Positions 46,172-55,904 are shown, counted from the first letter of the stretch. The stretch: DNA of 64,000 nucleotides from Cupriavidus pauculus (GCF_002858765.1 NZ_PJRP01000002.1:542598-606597), one strand, 5' to 3'. Made by a program: numbers and translations. The notes: generated by a model not told the origin, from the letters alone.

Positions 46172-47362
46172 ATGCGACTGCTTTTCTGGGTGGCCGTACT
46201 GTTTGGCGGCGCGGTGGGACTGGCGCTGTTCACGCAGTTCAATCACAGCAACGTGGTGCTGTTCTATCCGCCGTACCGCGTGGAGATGTCGCTGAACCTG
46301 ACGCTGGCACTGCTGCTGCTGGTGTTCTTCGTGGTCTGGACCGTCATGTCCACGATGCGGCACCTGTCAGAAATGCCGCGCCGGGCTGCCGCGTACCGTG
46401 AGCGCAGCCGCATGAGCAAGGCCCAGGCCGCGCTGCGCGAGTCGATCGAGAACCTGTTTGCCGGCCGGTTTGCCCGCGCCGAACGCGCGGCCAAGGAAGC
46501 CCAGTCGTGGCCCGAGCAGGCGCAGACCGCTGCGCTGGTGGGTGCGCGGGCGGCGCACCGGATGCAGGAATCGGAACGCCGCGACGCATGGATGTCGCAG
46601 GTCACCGATCCGGAGCGCGAACAGGCTCGCCTGGTGTCGATGGCGGAGCTGCTGGTGGATGCCCGCGACCCCGAGGGTGCGCTGGAAACCATCGCCCAAC
46701 TGCAGGAAAAAGGCGGCCGGCAGATTCACGTGCAGCGGATTGCGCTGCGTGCGCACCAGCATCTGAAGAACTGGACCGAGGTGCTGCGCCTGGCGCGTTC
46801 ACTGGAAAAGCGCAACGCACTCCACCCGGTGCTGGCGTTGCGGCTGAAGCAGATGGCCGTGGAAGCGATGCTCGAGGAACGCCGCCATGATGCGGAGTCG
46901 CTCTATCACTTCTGGCGCTCGCTGTCGGCCGACGAGCGGCATGCGGTGCGGATCGCCGAGCAGGCCGCGCGCTATTTCTCGGCGCTGAACCGCCAGAACG
47001 AGGCGCGCCGGATCGTCGAGGAAGCCCTAAAGGTCAACTGGGACAGCCGGCTGGTGCAGCGCTATGCCGATTGCGCGGAGCCGGGCAAGGCGCTGCCGCA
47101 GATCCAGCAGGCCGAGAAATGGCTGGTCGACCATCCGAACGATGCCGACCTGTACTACACGCTGGGCGTGCTGTGCCTGGGCGAGCAGTTGTGGGGCAAG
47201 GCCCAGTCGAACTTTGAACGCGCGCTACGGTACGCCGATCGTGACGCGCAGCGACGCATCTGCGTGCGCGCGCATTTGGCGCTGGCCCGGCTGTTCGAGG
47301 AAACCGACCGACCCGAGGACGCCCAGAAGCACTATCGCGACAGTGCCATGCTGGCGGCTTGA
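46172..47362 (+). CDS. hemY: HemY, TPR-containing inner-membrane protein
   Basis: A 396-residue HemY of the proteobacterial type (not the oxygen-dependent protoporphyrinogen oxidase of Gram-positives). Two N-terminal helices (LLFWVAVLFGGAVGLALFTQF; LNLTLALLLLVFFVVWTVMSTM) around the conserved NVVLFYPPYRVEMS loop, then TPR-like helical repeats to the end. It follows hemDX by 4 bp; role in late haem synthesis or assembly is known only genetically. Confidence 0.93.
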   Translation: MRLLFWVAVLFGGAVGLALFTQFNHSNVVLFYPPYRVEMSLNLTLALLLLVFFVVWTVMSTMRHLSEMPRRAAAYRERSRMSKAQAALRESIENLFAGRFARAERAAKEAQSWPEQAQTAALVGARAAHRMQESERRDAWMSQVTDPEREQARLVSMAELLVDARDPEGALETIAQLQEKGGRQIHVQRIALRAHQHLKNWTEVLRLARSLEKRNALHPVLALRLKQMAVEAMLEERRHDAESLYHFWRSLSADERHAVRIAEQAARYFSALNRQNEARRIVEEALKVNWDSRLVQRYADCAEPGKALPQIQQAEKWLVDHPNDADLYYTLGVLCLGEQLWGKAQSNFERALRYADRDAQRRICVRAHLALARLFEETDRPEDAQKHYRDSAMLAA

Positions 47363-47370
47363 TCGCCAGG

Positions 47371-47398
47371 CGTTATCGGGTCGCCTGGCCCGATAACG
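47371..47398. repeat. Perfect 10-bp inverted repeat between hemY and the acyltransferase gene
   Basis: CGTTATCGGG (47371-47380) / CCCGATAACG (47389-47398), 8 bp after the hemY stop and overlapping the convergent acyltransferase stop. No T-run, so terminator function is uncertain. Confidence 0.5.
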
Positions 47399-48587
47399 TC
47401 CCGGCGGTCGGCGCGTCCTTTCCGCTGTGGCTCGCGGCCAGCCGTTTGCCAAAGCGGATGCAGGGCCGCTCGACGAAGTGATAGGACGCGGCCGCGACGC
47501 AAGCAAGCGTCAGCATGATGGCGACGGCGGACCACCAGAACTGGCCAGGGCCTTGCTGTGCATAGTCGCCCAGCGCGCCGGGGGCGTGAATCACGGTGAT
47601 CACAATGCCCTGCAGCAGGTAGATGCCATAGCTGATGGTGCCGAGGCGAATCGCGCTGCGCGATTTCAGCAGCCCGAACAGCGACGCGCCACTGCTGACG
47701 AGGATGAAAAACAGCCCAAGCGGCACAATCGACTTCCATTCAAATACGGTGGACCGGGCCACCAGCGGATAGGCCAGCAGCAACAGTGCGACCACCGATT
47801 TCAGCGCGCTATCGCCTACGAAGCCCGGTTTGCGCCGCACCAGGCTGGCCGCAATCATGCCAAAGGCGAACATCGCCACTAGGTCACGGTAGAACTTGTC
47901 GGAGAGGACGGCCGGCATCACCATGATGAGCCAGAAGCAGGCCGGCAGAAAACCGGACCATGAGCGCCGGACGGCCGCCATCGCGAGAAATGGCAACGAG
48001 AAATAGAACATCCACTCGTAGTAAAGCGTCCAGGTGACGCCGGCTGTGACCGTCCGCGTGTCCGCGTAGCCATTGATGGCAGGCAGTTCCTGCAGCACGC
48101 CGGGCAACAGCCATTTGGCAATCTGGCTGGTCAGGTCGCCGGCCTTCACGGCCAGCTGGAAGTCTGTCTTGATGCCGACAATCAGCAGCATCAGCGCGAC
48201 CACCACCCAATACAGCGGCGCGATCCGGAAGAACCGGTTGCAGTACAGCCCGAACCAGTCGATGCGGCTACCCTGATCCAGGAGACGCCCCCAGAACAGG
48301 AAGGCCGTAATCATGAAGAAGAGGGCGACACCGGCCTGCCCGAGGATCGAATAGAACGCCGAGGGTGGCAGATCCCATTTGCCGATCTCCAGGAACTGGC
48401 GGCTGATGAGGGCATGGTGCAGTACCACGGACAGCGCAAGAAACCCCCGCAGCCCATCCACCGTCACATATCGCTTGCCAGATGACGGAGTCGTCTCATC
48501 GAGGAATCTCCACAGGCGCTGCGGCCATACTAGGGCCATGCAGCAGAGGACGGCCAAAAGGCTGGGCCAGGTCGAGTAGAGATCCAT
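47373..48587 (-). CDS. Acyltransferase 3 family membrane protein (OafA/YrhL type)
   Basis: A 404-residue membrane acyltransferase likely to O-acylate a surface polysaccharide, lipid or sugar. Conserved start VDGLRGFLALSVVLHHALISRQF with the family R...H motif, then GQAGVALFFMITAFLFWGRLLDQ and NRFFRIAPLYWVVVALMLLIVGI; about ten hydrophobic helices in all. It lacks a fused SGNH domain. It stands alone between haem and photolyase genes, so its target is unknown; the polysaccharide cluster 8 kb away is one possibility. Confidence 0.85.
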   Translation of the reverse strand: MDLYSTWPSLLAVLCCMALVWPQRLWRFLDETTPSSGKRYVTVDGLRGFLALSVVLHHALISRQFLEIGKWDLPPSAFYSILGQAGVALFFMITAFLFWGRLLDQGSRIDWFGLYCNRFFRIAPLYWVVVALMLLIVGIKTDFQLAVKAGDLTSQIAKWLLPGVLQELPAINGYADTRTVTAGVTWTLYYEWMFYFSLPFLAMAAVRRSWSGFLPACFWLIMVMPAVLSDKFYRDLVAMFAFGMIAASLVRRKPGFVGDSALKSVVALLLLAYPLVARSTVFEWKSIVPLGLFFILVSSGASLFGLLKSRSAIRLGTISYGIYLLQGIVITVIHAPGALGDYAQQGPGQFWWSAVAIMLTLACVAAASYHFVERPCIRFGKRLAASHSGKDAPTAGTLSGQATR

Positions 48588-48656
48588 CGCTTCGTATGTC
48601 GGAAAACGCGCGATTATGCCATCGCGCCGTCCCGCCCATCGAAGGCAAATGCCGGG

Positions 48657-50210
48657 TCATTTGCCGCGTTTTCCCGCCGCACGGGCCTGGGCGTATCGTT
48701 CCAGCGCCTCCATCCGCGCCACCTTGTGCTGGACGATCGGCTGCGGGTAGTTGTCTCCCAGCCTGACCCCTGCGGCGGCCAGCACGTCGTCTGGCGCCGT
48801 CCATGGCGCATGGATGTACTTGTCCGGGAGGGCGTCCAGCACCGGCAGGTATTTGCGGATAAAGCGTCCCTGCGGATCGAATTTTTCCGACTGGGTGACC
48901 GGGTTGAAGATGCGGAAGTAGGGCTGCGCGTCGCAGCCTGTGGAGGCCGCCCACTGCCAGCCGCCGTTGTTCGCCGAGAAATCGAAGTCATTGAGCTGGT
49001 CGGCGAAGTATTGCTCGCCCCGGCGCCAGTCCACGCCCAGGTCCTTGACCAGAAAACTGGCCGTGATCATGCGCAGCCGGTTGTGCATATAGCCGCTCTG
49101 GCGGATCTGCAGCATGGCGGCGTCCACCAGTGGATAGCCGGTCCGGGCCTGGCTCCAGGCCTCGAAGTACTCGTCGCCGGTGCGGATGTCGACCCAACGG
49201 ATCGCATCGTATTCCGGGTGGTACGACTTGCCCTCGGCCAGGCGGGGATGGTGGTGCAGGATCATGAAATAGAAATCCCGCCAGATCAGCTCGGACAGCC
49301 AGACGGCGGCGCCGGCAGCGGCAACGCCGCCCCGCTGTACGGTTTCGTGCGCGGCACGCGCCAGCGTGCGGATCGAAATTGTGCCAAAACGCAGATGCAC
49401 CGACAGGTAGCTCGGGCCGCGCAGCGCCGGGAAGTCGCGGCGCTGGCCGTAATCGCCCATGCGGGTCTGGAACTCGCGGAACAGCGCCTCGGCCCCGTCC
49501 AGGCCAGTCGGCATCGCAATTTCCTTGAGGTTGCTGGGCGCAAAGCCCAGCGATTCCAGCGTCGGCAGCGCGCTTCGATGCGCAGCCGGCACCGGGGCCA
49601 GCGCCTTCCGGTATTTGTCGACGGGATAGGGCCGCAGGTCGAACGGTTGCAGCGCCTTCAGCCACGCGTTCTTGTATGGCGTGAACACACTGAAGGGCTG
49701 GTCCTGGCCGGTCAGTATCTCGTTAGCCTCGAAGATCACCTGATCCTTGAACGTGAGCAGTTCGCGCCCAGCCGTTGCCAGCGCCTGGCGCACCATGGCA
49801 TCGCGGTCATTGGCGATGGGTTCGTAGTCGTGGTTCGCAAACACCGCCTCGGCATCGAGTTCCGCGGCCAGGCATGGAATGGCCTTGCGCACCTGATCGT
49901 CGAGCACGATCAGGCCGCCGCCGGCATCGGTCAGCGCCTGCCGCAGTGCGCCCAGCGATTTCAGGATGAATTCGATGCGCCGGTCGGCTTTGAGCCCGCG
50001 CGCAAGCAGTGGATCGAGGATCTCGCGGTCGAACACGAACACGCACCATACCTGTTGGCAGTGCTTGAGGGCATAATGCAGCGCCGCGTGGTCGTCCATG
50101 CGCAGGTCGCGCCGGAACCAGACCAGGCCGCGCGCGAATTCCCGGTCAATCCGGTAAGGCAGACGCTCGCCCGGTGCGGGCGCAGGGGAAGGTGATCTCG
50201 GCATCGCCAT
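48657..50210 (-). CDS. phrB: Deoxyribodipyrimidine photolyase (class I)
   Basis: A 517-residue light-driven CPD repair enzyme. N-terminal antenna domain LVWFRRDLRMDDHAALHYAL, FAD domain with AWSQARTGYPLVDAAMLQIRQSGYMHNRLRMITASFLVKDLGVDWRRGEQYFADQLNDFDFSANNGGWQWAASTGCDAQPYFRIFNPVTQSEKFDP, all typical of class-I CPD photolyases. The tryptophans of the electron-transfer region are present. The first 25 residues are Pro-rich and non-conserved. It diverges from rsuA. Confidence 0.94.
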   Translation of the reverse strand: MAMPRSPSPAPAPGERLPYRIDREFARGLVWFRRDLRMDDHAALHYALKHCQQVWCVFVFDREILDPLLARGLKADRRIEFILKSLGALRQALTDAGGGLIVLDDQVRKAIPCLAAELDAEAVFANHDYEPIANDRDAMVRQALATAGRELLTFKDQVIFEANEILTGQDQPFSVFTPYKNAWLKALQPFDLRPYPVDKYRKALAPVPAAHRSALPTLESLGFAPSNLKEIAMPTGLDGAEALFREFQTRMGDYGQRRDFPALRGPSYLSVHLRFGTISIRTLARAAHETVQRGGVAAAGAAVWLSELIWRDFYFMILHHHPRLAEGKSYHPEYDAIRWVDIRTGDEYFEAWSQARTGYPLVDAAMLQIRQSGYMHNRLRMITASFLVKDLGVDWRRGEQYFADQLNDFDFSANNGGWQWAASTGCDAQPYFRIFNPVTQSEKFDPQGRFIRKYLPVLDALPDKYIHAPWTAPDDVLAAAGVRLGDNYPQPIVQHKVARMEALERYAQARAAGKRGK

Positions 50211-50268
50211 AACCTAACATAGCCTCCAGATACTTCCCTACCGTTTACAAGCAGTTTCCAGATCACTC

Positions 50269-50985
50269 ATGGCCATTACACTCGACCGCATCCTCCAATC
50301 CCAAGGCTTTGGCACCCGCCGCTATTGTGGCGACCTGGTGGAGGCCGGGCTGGTGGAGGTCAACGGCGAACTGTGCGAAGACCCGGGTGCACGCTTCGAG
50401 GTTGACGGCCTGCGCCTGACCGTGGATGGCGAGGAATGGCTGGCCTGCAGCAAGGCCTACCTGATGCTGAACAAGCCGGACGGCTACGAGTGCTCGCAGC
50501 GGCCGCGCCATCATCCCAGTGTCTACAACCTGCTGCCCGTGCCGCTGCGCCAGCGCGAGGTGCAGGCCGTGGGGCGCCTGGATCACGACACCACGGGCCT
50601 GCTGTTGCTGACCGACGACGGCCAGTTCATCCACGCCCAGACGTCGCCGAAGAAGCAGGTGCCCAAGGTGTACGAGGTGACCACGTTCGATCCGGTGACG
50701 CCGGAGCAGGTGGAAGCCCTGCGGGCCGGCGTGCAGCTGGACGACGAGCCGGCCCCGCTAGCCGCACATGCCTGCGAGGCCACGGGCGAGCGCAGCCTGC
50801 GGCTGTCGCTACTGCAGGGCAAGTATCACCAGGTCAAGCGCATGGTGGCCGCCACCGGCAACCACGTGACGGCCTTGCATCGCAGCGCCATTGGTGGCCT
50901 GCGGCTGGACCCAGCACTGGCGCCGGGCGAATGGCGCTGGCTGACGCCCGAAGACATGGTGGCGCTGAAGTCGGCAGGGGACTGA
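50269..50985 (+). CDS. rsuA: 16S rRNA pseudouridine(516) synthase RsuA
   Basis: A 238-residue RsuA/RluB-type enzyme. N-terminal S4 RNA-binding domain (LDRILQSQGFGTRRYCGDLVEAGLVEVNGELCEDPGA), then LMLNKPDGYECS and the catalytic-aspartate motif AVGRLDHDTTGLLLLTDDGQFIH, and HQVKRMVAATGNHVTALHRSAIGGLRL. RLDxDTxGLLLLT is diagnostic. RsuA specificity over other members of the family is inferred from length and the NKPDGYECS block. Confidence 0.88.
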   Translation: MAITLDRILQSQGFGTRRYCGDLVEAGLVEVNGELCEDPGARFEVDGLRLTVDGEEWLACSKAYLMLNKPDGYECSQRPRHHPSVYNLLPVPLRQREVQAVGRLDHDTTGLLLLTDDGQFIHAQTSPKKQVPKVYEVTTFDPVTPEQVEALRAGVQLDDEPAPLAAHACEATGERSLRLSLLQGKYHQVKRMVAATGNHVTALHRSAIGGLRLDPALAPGEWRWLTPEDMVALKSAGD

Positions 50986-51054
50986 TCCCCGCCGGGCGCG
51001 CGCCGTAAAGTGCGCTTGCGGACAGAAGTTTTCCGCAGCAGCCGGGGTGCGATT

Positions 51055-51063
51055 TGGTAGAAT
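51055..51063 (+). promoter_or_regulatory. Extended -10 element of yqgE, leaderless geometry
   Basis: TGG-TAGAAT ends 7 nt before the ATG at 51071. An upstream ATG at 51062 lies inside the hexamer, which argues that the real start is 51071. Confidence 0.5.
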
Positions 51064-51070
51064 GCAAGCC

Positions 51071-51643
51071 ATGGCGACGCCCGAAGCTTCTATCAATCTC
51101 ACCAATCAGTTCCTGATTGCCATGCCCGGCATGGCCGATCCGACGTTTTCGGGTTCCGTTGTCTACCTTTGCGAGCATAACGAGCGTGGCGCGCTTGGCT
51201 TGGTGATCAACCGGCCGATCGACATCGACATGGCCACGCTCTTCGACAAGATCGATCTCAAGCTCGAAATCCAGCCAGTTGCCCACCAGCCGGTCTACTT
51301 CGGCGGCCCCGTGCAGACCGAGCGCGGCTTTGTGCTGCATGACCCGGTCGGCATCTATGTGTCGTCGCTGGCGGTACCCGGCGGGCTGGAAATGACCACT
51401 TCCAAGGACGTGCTTGAAGCCGTGGCCAACGGCAGCGGCCCGCACCGGTTCCTGCTGACACTCGGTTACGCGGGCTGGGGCGCCGGGCAGCTCGAGGACG
51501 AACTGAGCCGCAACGGCTGGCTGACTGTCCAGGCCGATCCCGAAATCATTTTCAGCGTGCCGCCCGAAGAACGCTTCGCGGCAGCCGTGCGCCTGCTTGG
51601 CATCGACGTGACGATGCTGTCGGGCGAGGCCGGGCATGCCTGA
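51071..51643 (+). CDS. YqgE/AlgH family protein
   Basis: A 190-residue UPF0301 protein of unknown biochemical function (AlgH in Pseudomonas). Family blocks: [58 protein letters not shown], and [23 protein letters not shown]. No signal peptide. It heads the yqgE-ruvX-pyrR-pyrB-pyrC'-plsC run and overlaps ruvX by 8 bp. Met at 51071 was preferred over 51062 because the latter falls in the -10 element. Confidence 0.93.
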   Translation: MATPEASINLTNQFLIAMPGMADPTFSGSVVYLCEHNERGALGLVINRPIDIDMATLFDKIDLKLEIQPVAHQPVYFGGPVQTERGFVLHDPVGIYVSSLAVPGGLEMTTSKDVLEAVANGSGPHRFLLTLGYAGWGAGQLEDELSRNGWLTVQADPEIIFSVPPEERFAAAVRLLGIDVTMLSGEAGHA

Positions 51644-52073
51644 GCAGGCGGGGCGCGAGACGCCCCGCGACGGCACGGTGCTCGCTTTCGACTATGGCGA
51701 GAAAAAAATCGGCGTAGCGCTTGGAAATTTCATCACCCGGCAAGCCCGCGCGCTCACCATCCTGCCTAACGCGACGGTTGAGGATCGCTTTGCCGCAGTG
51801 GGTGCGCTGATTCAGGAATGGTCGCCAGTACAGCTGGTGGTCGGCATGCCAGTCAATCCCGAGGCCGGTCCCGACGACGAGGAACAGGCCTCGATGCGGC
51901 TTGCGCGCCGCTTTGGCAACCAACTGAACGGGCGCTACAACCTGCCCGTGGATTGGGTGGACGAGCGCTATTCCTCGCGCGCCGCCTCGATGGCCGGGGC
52001 CAAGCGCGGTGCACTGGACGCCGAAGCCGCACGGATCATCCTGCAACAGTATTTCGACGAAATCCCGCTATGA
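51636..52073 (+). CDS. ruvX: Putative pre-16S rRNA nuclease YqgF/RuvX
   Basis: A 145-residue RNase-H-fold protein needed for 16S rRNA 5'-end maturation. [17 protein letters not shown] contains the first catalytic Asp, [27 protein letters not shown] the second region, and [14 protein letters not shown] the third. It overlaps yqgE by 8 bp and pyrR by 4 bp, so translation is coupled. Confidence 0.93.
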   Translation: MPEQAGRETPRDGTVLAFDYGEKKIGVALGNFITRQARALTILPNATVEDRFAAVGALIQEWSPVQLVVGMPVNPEAGPDDEEQASMRLARRFGNQLNGRYNLPVDWVDERYSSRAASMAGAKRGALDAEAARIILQQYFDEIPL

Positions 52074-52594
52074 CCCAGACCTCCAATCCCGACGCCGAGG
52101 CGCTCTACCACGCGCTGCGTGACCAGGCCCAGGCCCTGATGCCGTCCGGCGACCGCGCACGGTGGTCCGTGGCGGGTATCCATTCCGGCGGCGCCTGGAT
52201 CGCCGAGCGGCTGGCGGCGGACCTGAAGCTGGGCGAGCACGGCGTGATCAACGTGGCCTTCCATCGCGACGACTACGCCAAGAAGGGCCTGCACAGCCAG
52301 GCCCAGCCGACCACGCTGCCGTTCGCCGTGGACGACCGCAATGTCCTGCTGATCGACGATGTGCTGGCCACCGGCCGCACGATCCGCGCTGCCGTGAACG
52401 AACTGTTCGACTACGGCCGGCCGGCGCGCGTGGCGCTGGTCGTGCTGGCGGACCGTGGCGGCCGCGAGTTGCCGTTTTCCGCCGATTATGCCGCGGCTAC
52501 CGTCGAACTGCCGCTGGACAAGACGCTGGTACTGTCGCGCCAGGGTGAAGGCGCCGCGACGCGCTTTGCCTTTGCCACCGAAGCGCGCGCCTGA
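52070..52594 (+). CDS. pyrR: Bifunctional pyr operon regulator / uracil phosphoribosyltransferase PyrR
   Basis: A 174-residue type-I PRTase-fold protein. PRPP-binding motif [26 protein letters not shown], then [26 protein letters not shown], both typical of PyrR. In Bacillus PyrR is an RNA-binding attenuator; in betaproteobacteria its regulatory role is less clear. No PyrR-type anti-antiterminator was recognised in the 92-bp gap before pyrB, so the mechanism here is uncertain. Confidence 0.92.
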   Translation: MTQTSNPDAEALYHALRDQAQALMPSGDRARWSVAGIHSGGAWIAERLAADLKLGEHGVINVAFHRDDYAKKGLHSQAQPTTLPFAVDDRNVLLIDDVLATGRTIRAAVNELFDYGRPARVALVVLADRGGRELPFSADYAAATVELPLDKTLVLSRQGEGAATRFAFATEARA

Positions 52595-52686
52595 GTGTCA
52601 ACCCGAGACGCCATCAGAACGTCAAGCACCGAAGCCGTATCCAGACCGAATCCGCCAGACCGAACCCGCGCCCGACCCACCTGCCC

Positions 52687-53658
52687 ATGACCAAGATGTT
52701 CCGCAACCCGCAGCTCACCAGAAACGGCGAGCTCAAGCACCTGTTGTCGATCGAGGGGCTGTCGCGTGACATGATCACGCACATCCTCGACACCGCCAGC
52801 CAGTTCGTTTCGCTGTCCGACTCCGACCGCGACGTGAAGAAGGTGCCGCTGCTGCGCGGCAAGAGCGTGTTCAACCTGTTCTTCGAGAACTCCACGCGTA
52901 CGCGCACCACGTTCGAGATCGCGGCCAAGCGCCTGTCGGCGGACGTGCTGAACCTCAATATCAATGCGTCGTCGACCAGCAAGGGCGAGTCGCTGCTGGA
53001 CACCATCAACAACCTGTCGGCGATGTCGGCCGATATGTTCGTGGTGCGCCATGCCAGTTCGGGTGCGCCGTATCTGATCGCCGAGCACGTGGCACCCCAC
53101 GTGCACGTGATCAACGCTGGCGACGGCCGCCATGCCCACCCGACGCAGGGTCTGCTGGACATGTACACGATCCGGCACTTCAAGAAGGATTTCACGAACC
53201 TGACGGTAGCCATCGTCGGCGACATCCTGCATTCGCGCGTGGCCCGTTCCGACATCCACGCGCTGACCACGCTGGGCGTGCCCGAAGTGCGCGCCATCGG
53301 CCCCCGCACGCTGCTGCCGTCCGGGCTGGAACAGATGGGCGTGCGCGTCTTCCACAATATGGAAGAAGGCCTGAAGGGCGTGGATGTGGTGATCATGCTG
53401 CGCCTGCAGAACGAGCGGATGAGCGGCGCGCTGCTGCCGTCCGCGCAGGAATACTTCAAGGCCTACGGCCTGACGCCGGAACGCATGGCGCTGGCCAAGC
53501 CCGATGCCATCGTGATGCACCCAGGCCCGATGAACCGTGGCGTGGAGATCGACTCCGCCGTGGCCGATGGCCCGCAGTCGGTGATCCTGAATCAGGTGAC
53601 CTTCGGCATCGCCGTCCGGATGGCGGTCATGGGCATTGTCGCCGGCAACAACGATTGA
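52687..53658 (+). CDS. pyrB: Aspartate carbamoyltransferase catalytic subunit
   Basis: A 323-residue ATCase catalytic chain making carbamoyl-aspartate in pyrimidine synthesis. Carbamoyl-phosphate motif [18 protein letters not shown], then [27 protein letters not shown] and [13 protein letters not shown]. There is no pyrI; instead a dihydroorotase-like gene with damaged metal site follows 41 bp later, the arrangement of PyrB-PyrC' holoenzymes. Confidence 0.96.
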   Translation: MTKMFRNPQLTRNGELKHLLSIEGLSRDMITHILDTASQFVSLSDSDRDVKKVPLLRGKSVFNLFFENSTRTRTTFEIAAKRLSADVLNLNINASSTSKGESLLDTINNLSAMSADMFVVRHASSGAPYLIAEHVAPHVHVINAGDGRHAHPTQGLLDMYTIRHFKKDFTNLTVAIVGDILHSRVARSDIHALTTLGVPEVRAIGPRTLLPSGLEQMGVRVFHNMEEGLKGVDVVIMLRLQNERMSGALLPSAQEYFKAYGLTPERMALAKPDAIVMHPGPMNRGVEIDSAVADGPQSVILNQVTFGIAVRMAVMGIVAGNND

Positions 53659-53699
53659 GCAGCACCTTGGGTACAACGAACCGCACATCGCAAGAAGAC

Positions 53700-54974
53700 A
53701 TGAAGATCCGCATCCAGGGTGGCCGCCTGATCGATCCGGCCGCAAACGTCGACGCCGAACAGGACCTGTACATCGCCGCCGGCAAGATTGTCGGCGTGGG
53801 TCAGGCACCCGCCGACTTTAACGCCAACAAGACCGTCGACGCACGCGGCCTGATCGTCTGTCCGGGTCTGGTGGACTTGTCCGCGCGCCTGCGCGAGCCG
53901 GGCTACGAATACAAGGCCACGCTCGAATCGGAAGTGGCCGCAGCCACGGCCGGCGGTGTGACCAGCCTAGTCTGCCCGCCCGACACCGACCCCGTGCTCG
54001 ACGAGCCGGGCCTGGTGGAGATGCTCAAGTTCCGTGCACGCCGACTGAACCAGACACACGTCTATCCGCTGGGCGCGCTGACGGTGGGCCTGAAGGGCAC
54101 GGCGCTGACCGAGATGGGCCAACTGACGGAGGCCGGCTGCGTGGGCTTCAGCCAGGCCGAGATGCCGATCCAGGACACCAAGGTGCTGCAGCGCGCGATG
54201 CAATACGCGCAGACGTTTGGCTTCACGCTGTGGCTACGTCCCGAGGATCCGTTCCTGGGTGGCGGCGTGGCGGCCAGTGGCGCGGTGGCGTCGAGGCTGG
54301 GCCTGTCCGGCGTGTCGGTGATCGCTGAAACGGTGCGCCTGCATACGATCTTCGAGTTGATGCGTGCCACGGGCGCCCGTGTTCACCTGTGCCGCCTGTC
54401 TTCGGCAGCCGGGCTGGAACTGGTACGCCAGGCCCGCAAGGAAGGCCTGGCGGTCACCTGCGACGTGAACATCCACCACGTGTCGCTGACCGACATGGAC
54501 ATCGGCTTCTTCAACAGCCAGATGCGCTTTACGCCGCCGCTGCGCAGCGGGCGCGACCGCGACGCGATCGTGGCGGCACTGGCCGACGGCACCATCGATG
54601 CGCTGTGCTCCGACCACACGCCGGTGGATGACGACGAGAAACTGCTGCCGTTCGCGGAAGCCACGCCCGGCGCGACCGGCCTGGAACTGCTGCTGCCGCT
54701 GACGCTGCGTTGGGCCACCGAGCACAATGTGCCGCTGGTGAAGGCGCTGGCCCGCATCACGAGCGATCCGGCCCGCGTGATCGGCTTGCATGCCGGGTCG
54801 CTGACCGCCGGCAATGCTGCCGACATCTGCGTGTTCGATCCGAAGCAGGCGTGGAAAGTGGAGCGCTCGGCACTGAAAAGCCAGGGCAAGAATTCGCCGT
54901 GGCTGGGGTACGAGATGGAAGGGCGCGTGCGCATGACGCTGGTCGACGGCCAGATCGTGTACGAGCAGCGCTGA
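53700..54974 (+). CDS. pyrX: Non-catalytic dihydroorotase-like protein (PyrC'/PyrX)
   Basis: A 424-residue amidohydrolase-fold protein of the type-I dihydroorotase family. The first metal motif, normally DxHxHLREPG, reads DLSARLREPG, so both histidines are lost. A later HxxH site reads VHLCRLSS, losing a second-site histidine, while NIHHV and the SDHTP aspartate remain. It is therefore probably catalytically dead and acts as a structural partner that assembles PyrB, as in Pseudomonas. Active PyrC must be elsewhere. Start MKIRIQGGRLIDPA was chosen; a TTG at 53655 would overlap pyrB. Confidence 0.9.
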   Translation: MKIRIQGGRLIDPAANVDAEQDLYIAAGKIVGVGQAPADFNANKTVDARGLIVCPGLVDLSARLREPGYEYKATLESEVAAATAGGVTSLVCPPDTDPVLDEPGLVEMLKFRARRLNQTHVYPLGALTVGLKGTALTEMGQLTEAGCVGFSQAEMPIQDTKVLQRAMQYAQTFGFTLWLRPEDPFLGGGVAASGAVASRLGLSGVSVIAETVRLHTIFELMRATGARVHLCRLSSAAGLELVRQARKEGLAVTCDVNIHHVSLTDMDIGFFNSQMRFTPPLRSGRDRDAIVAALADGTIDALCSDHTPVDDDEKLLPFAEATPGATGLELLLPLTLRWATEHNVPLVKALARITSDPARVIGLHAGSLTAGNAADICVFDPKQAWKVERSALKSQGKNSPWLGYEMEGRVRMTLVDGQIVYEQR

Positions 54975-55015
54975 CCGGCGGCTCGCCGATCGCCTGGAGG
55001 CTCCGGGGTTTGAAG

Positions 55016-55840
55016 ATGATCTGGTTACGCAAGCTGCGGCTGGGCTTTCACCTGTTGCGCGGGATGCTCGTCTGCGCAACGGTCTTCCCGTGGGCGAGTG
55101 CTCACCTGCGTGAGCGCCTGATCCGCGCCTGGTCGCGCAAGCTGCTGGCCATCTGCGGCATCGAGCTGGAAGTCCAGGGCCTGGCGCCGGGTGCATCGGT
55201 GCCGCGCGGTGCCATGCTGGTGTCGAACCACATTTCGTGGCTGGACATCTACGTGATCCACAGCTGGCAGCCGGTGCGGTTTGTGGCCAAATCCGAAATC
55301 CGCAAATGGCCGGTGATCGGCTGGCTCTGTGACAAGACTGGCACGATCTTTATCGAACGTGCCAGCAAGCGCGACGCGCATCGGGTGCTGCACCACATCG
55401 CTGACGTCATGCGCGAGGGCGATCTGGTCTGCGTGTTTCCGGAAGGCACTACCACCGACGGCAGCAAGGTGCTGCCGTTCCACGCCAACCTGATGCAAGC
55501 CCCCTTGTCTGGCGGCCTGCCCGTCCAGCCAGTAAGCCTGAGCTACCTGGACGCGGCAACCGGCCAGCCGAGCCTGGCGCCTGCGTATATCGATGACCTC
55601 ACGCTGGTGGACTGCCTGAACGCCATCCTGAAATCGCCACCGATCAAGGTGCGCCTGACGCTGGGGCCGCCACTGCTGGCCCAGTCCGCAAGCCGAAGGG
55701 AGCTGGCTGAAGCGGCCAGGCAGATGGTGGTGTGTCTACTCGAAGGAGACCACGCGGCCGCGTCTGCCTGTGCGGAGCGCCTGAGTTCGGCTCCGGATAG
55801 GCTTCTTTACCCTGATAATTCGTCGCAAGCGACGGCGTAA
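55016..55840 (+). CDS. plsC: 1-acylglycerol-3-phosphate acyltransferase (PlsC family)
   Basis: A 274-residue membrane acyltransferase of phospholipid synthesis. HX4D motif VSNHISWLDIYVI (catalytic His and Asp), FVAKSEIRKWPVIGWL, GTIFIERASKRDAHR and the substrate motif VFPEGTTTDGSKV. One N-terminal hydrophobic helix (LGFHLLRGMLVCATVFPWA). It is the last gene of the yqgE-pyr run, with its own terminator. Whether it acylates lysophosphatidate or another lysolipid cannot be decided from sequence. Confidence 0.9.
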   Translation: MIWLRKLRLGFHLLRGMLVCATVFPWASAHLRERLIRAWSRKLLAICGIELEVQGLAPGASVPRGAMLVSNHISWLDIYVIHSWQPVRFVAKSEIRKWPVIGWLCDKTGTIFIERASKRDAHRVLHHIADVMREGDLVCVFPEGTTTDGSKVLPFHANLMQAPLSGGLPVQPVSLSYLDAATGQPSLAPAYIDDLTLVDCLNAILKSPPIKVRLTLGPPLLAQSASRRELAEAARQMVVCLLEGDHAAASACAERLSSAPDRLLYPDNSSQATA

Positions 55841-55873
55841 AAAAAATCCCGACGGAATGTCGGGTTTTTTTTA
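55838..55873. terminator. Bidirectional terminator between plsC and the polysaccharide cluster
   Basis: ATCCCGAC (55846-55853) / GTCGGG-T (55859-55865) with eight A to the left and eight T to the right, suited to both convergent units. Confidence 0.92.
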
Positions 55874-55904
55874 CCGTACGCGGACTCCGCGTAGCGCACT
55901 GGCC

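Noticed and set aside
52595..52686. PyrR-dependent attenuator before pyrB
   Set aside because: The 92-bp gap shows no convincing terminator/antiterminator pair or PyrR-binding hairpin.
53655..53700. TTG start for the PyrC' protein
   Set aside because: It overlaps the end of pyrB and adds 15 residues not typical of the family; the ATG at 53700 begins the usual MKIRIQGGRLID start.
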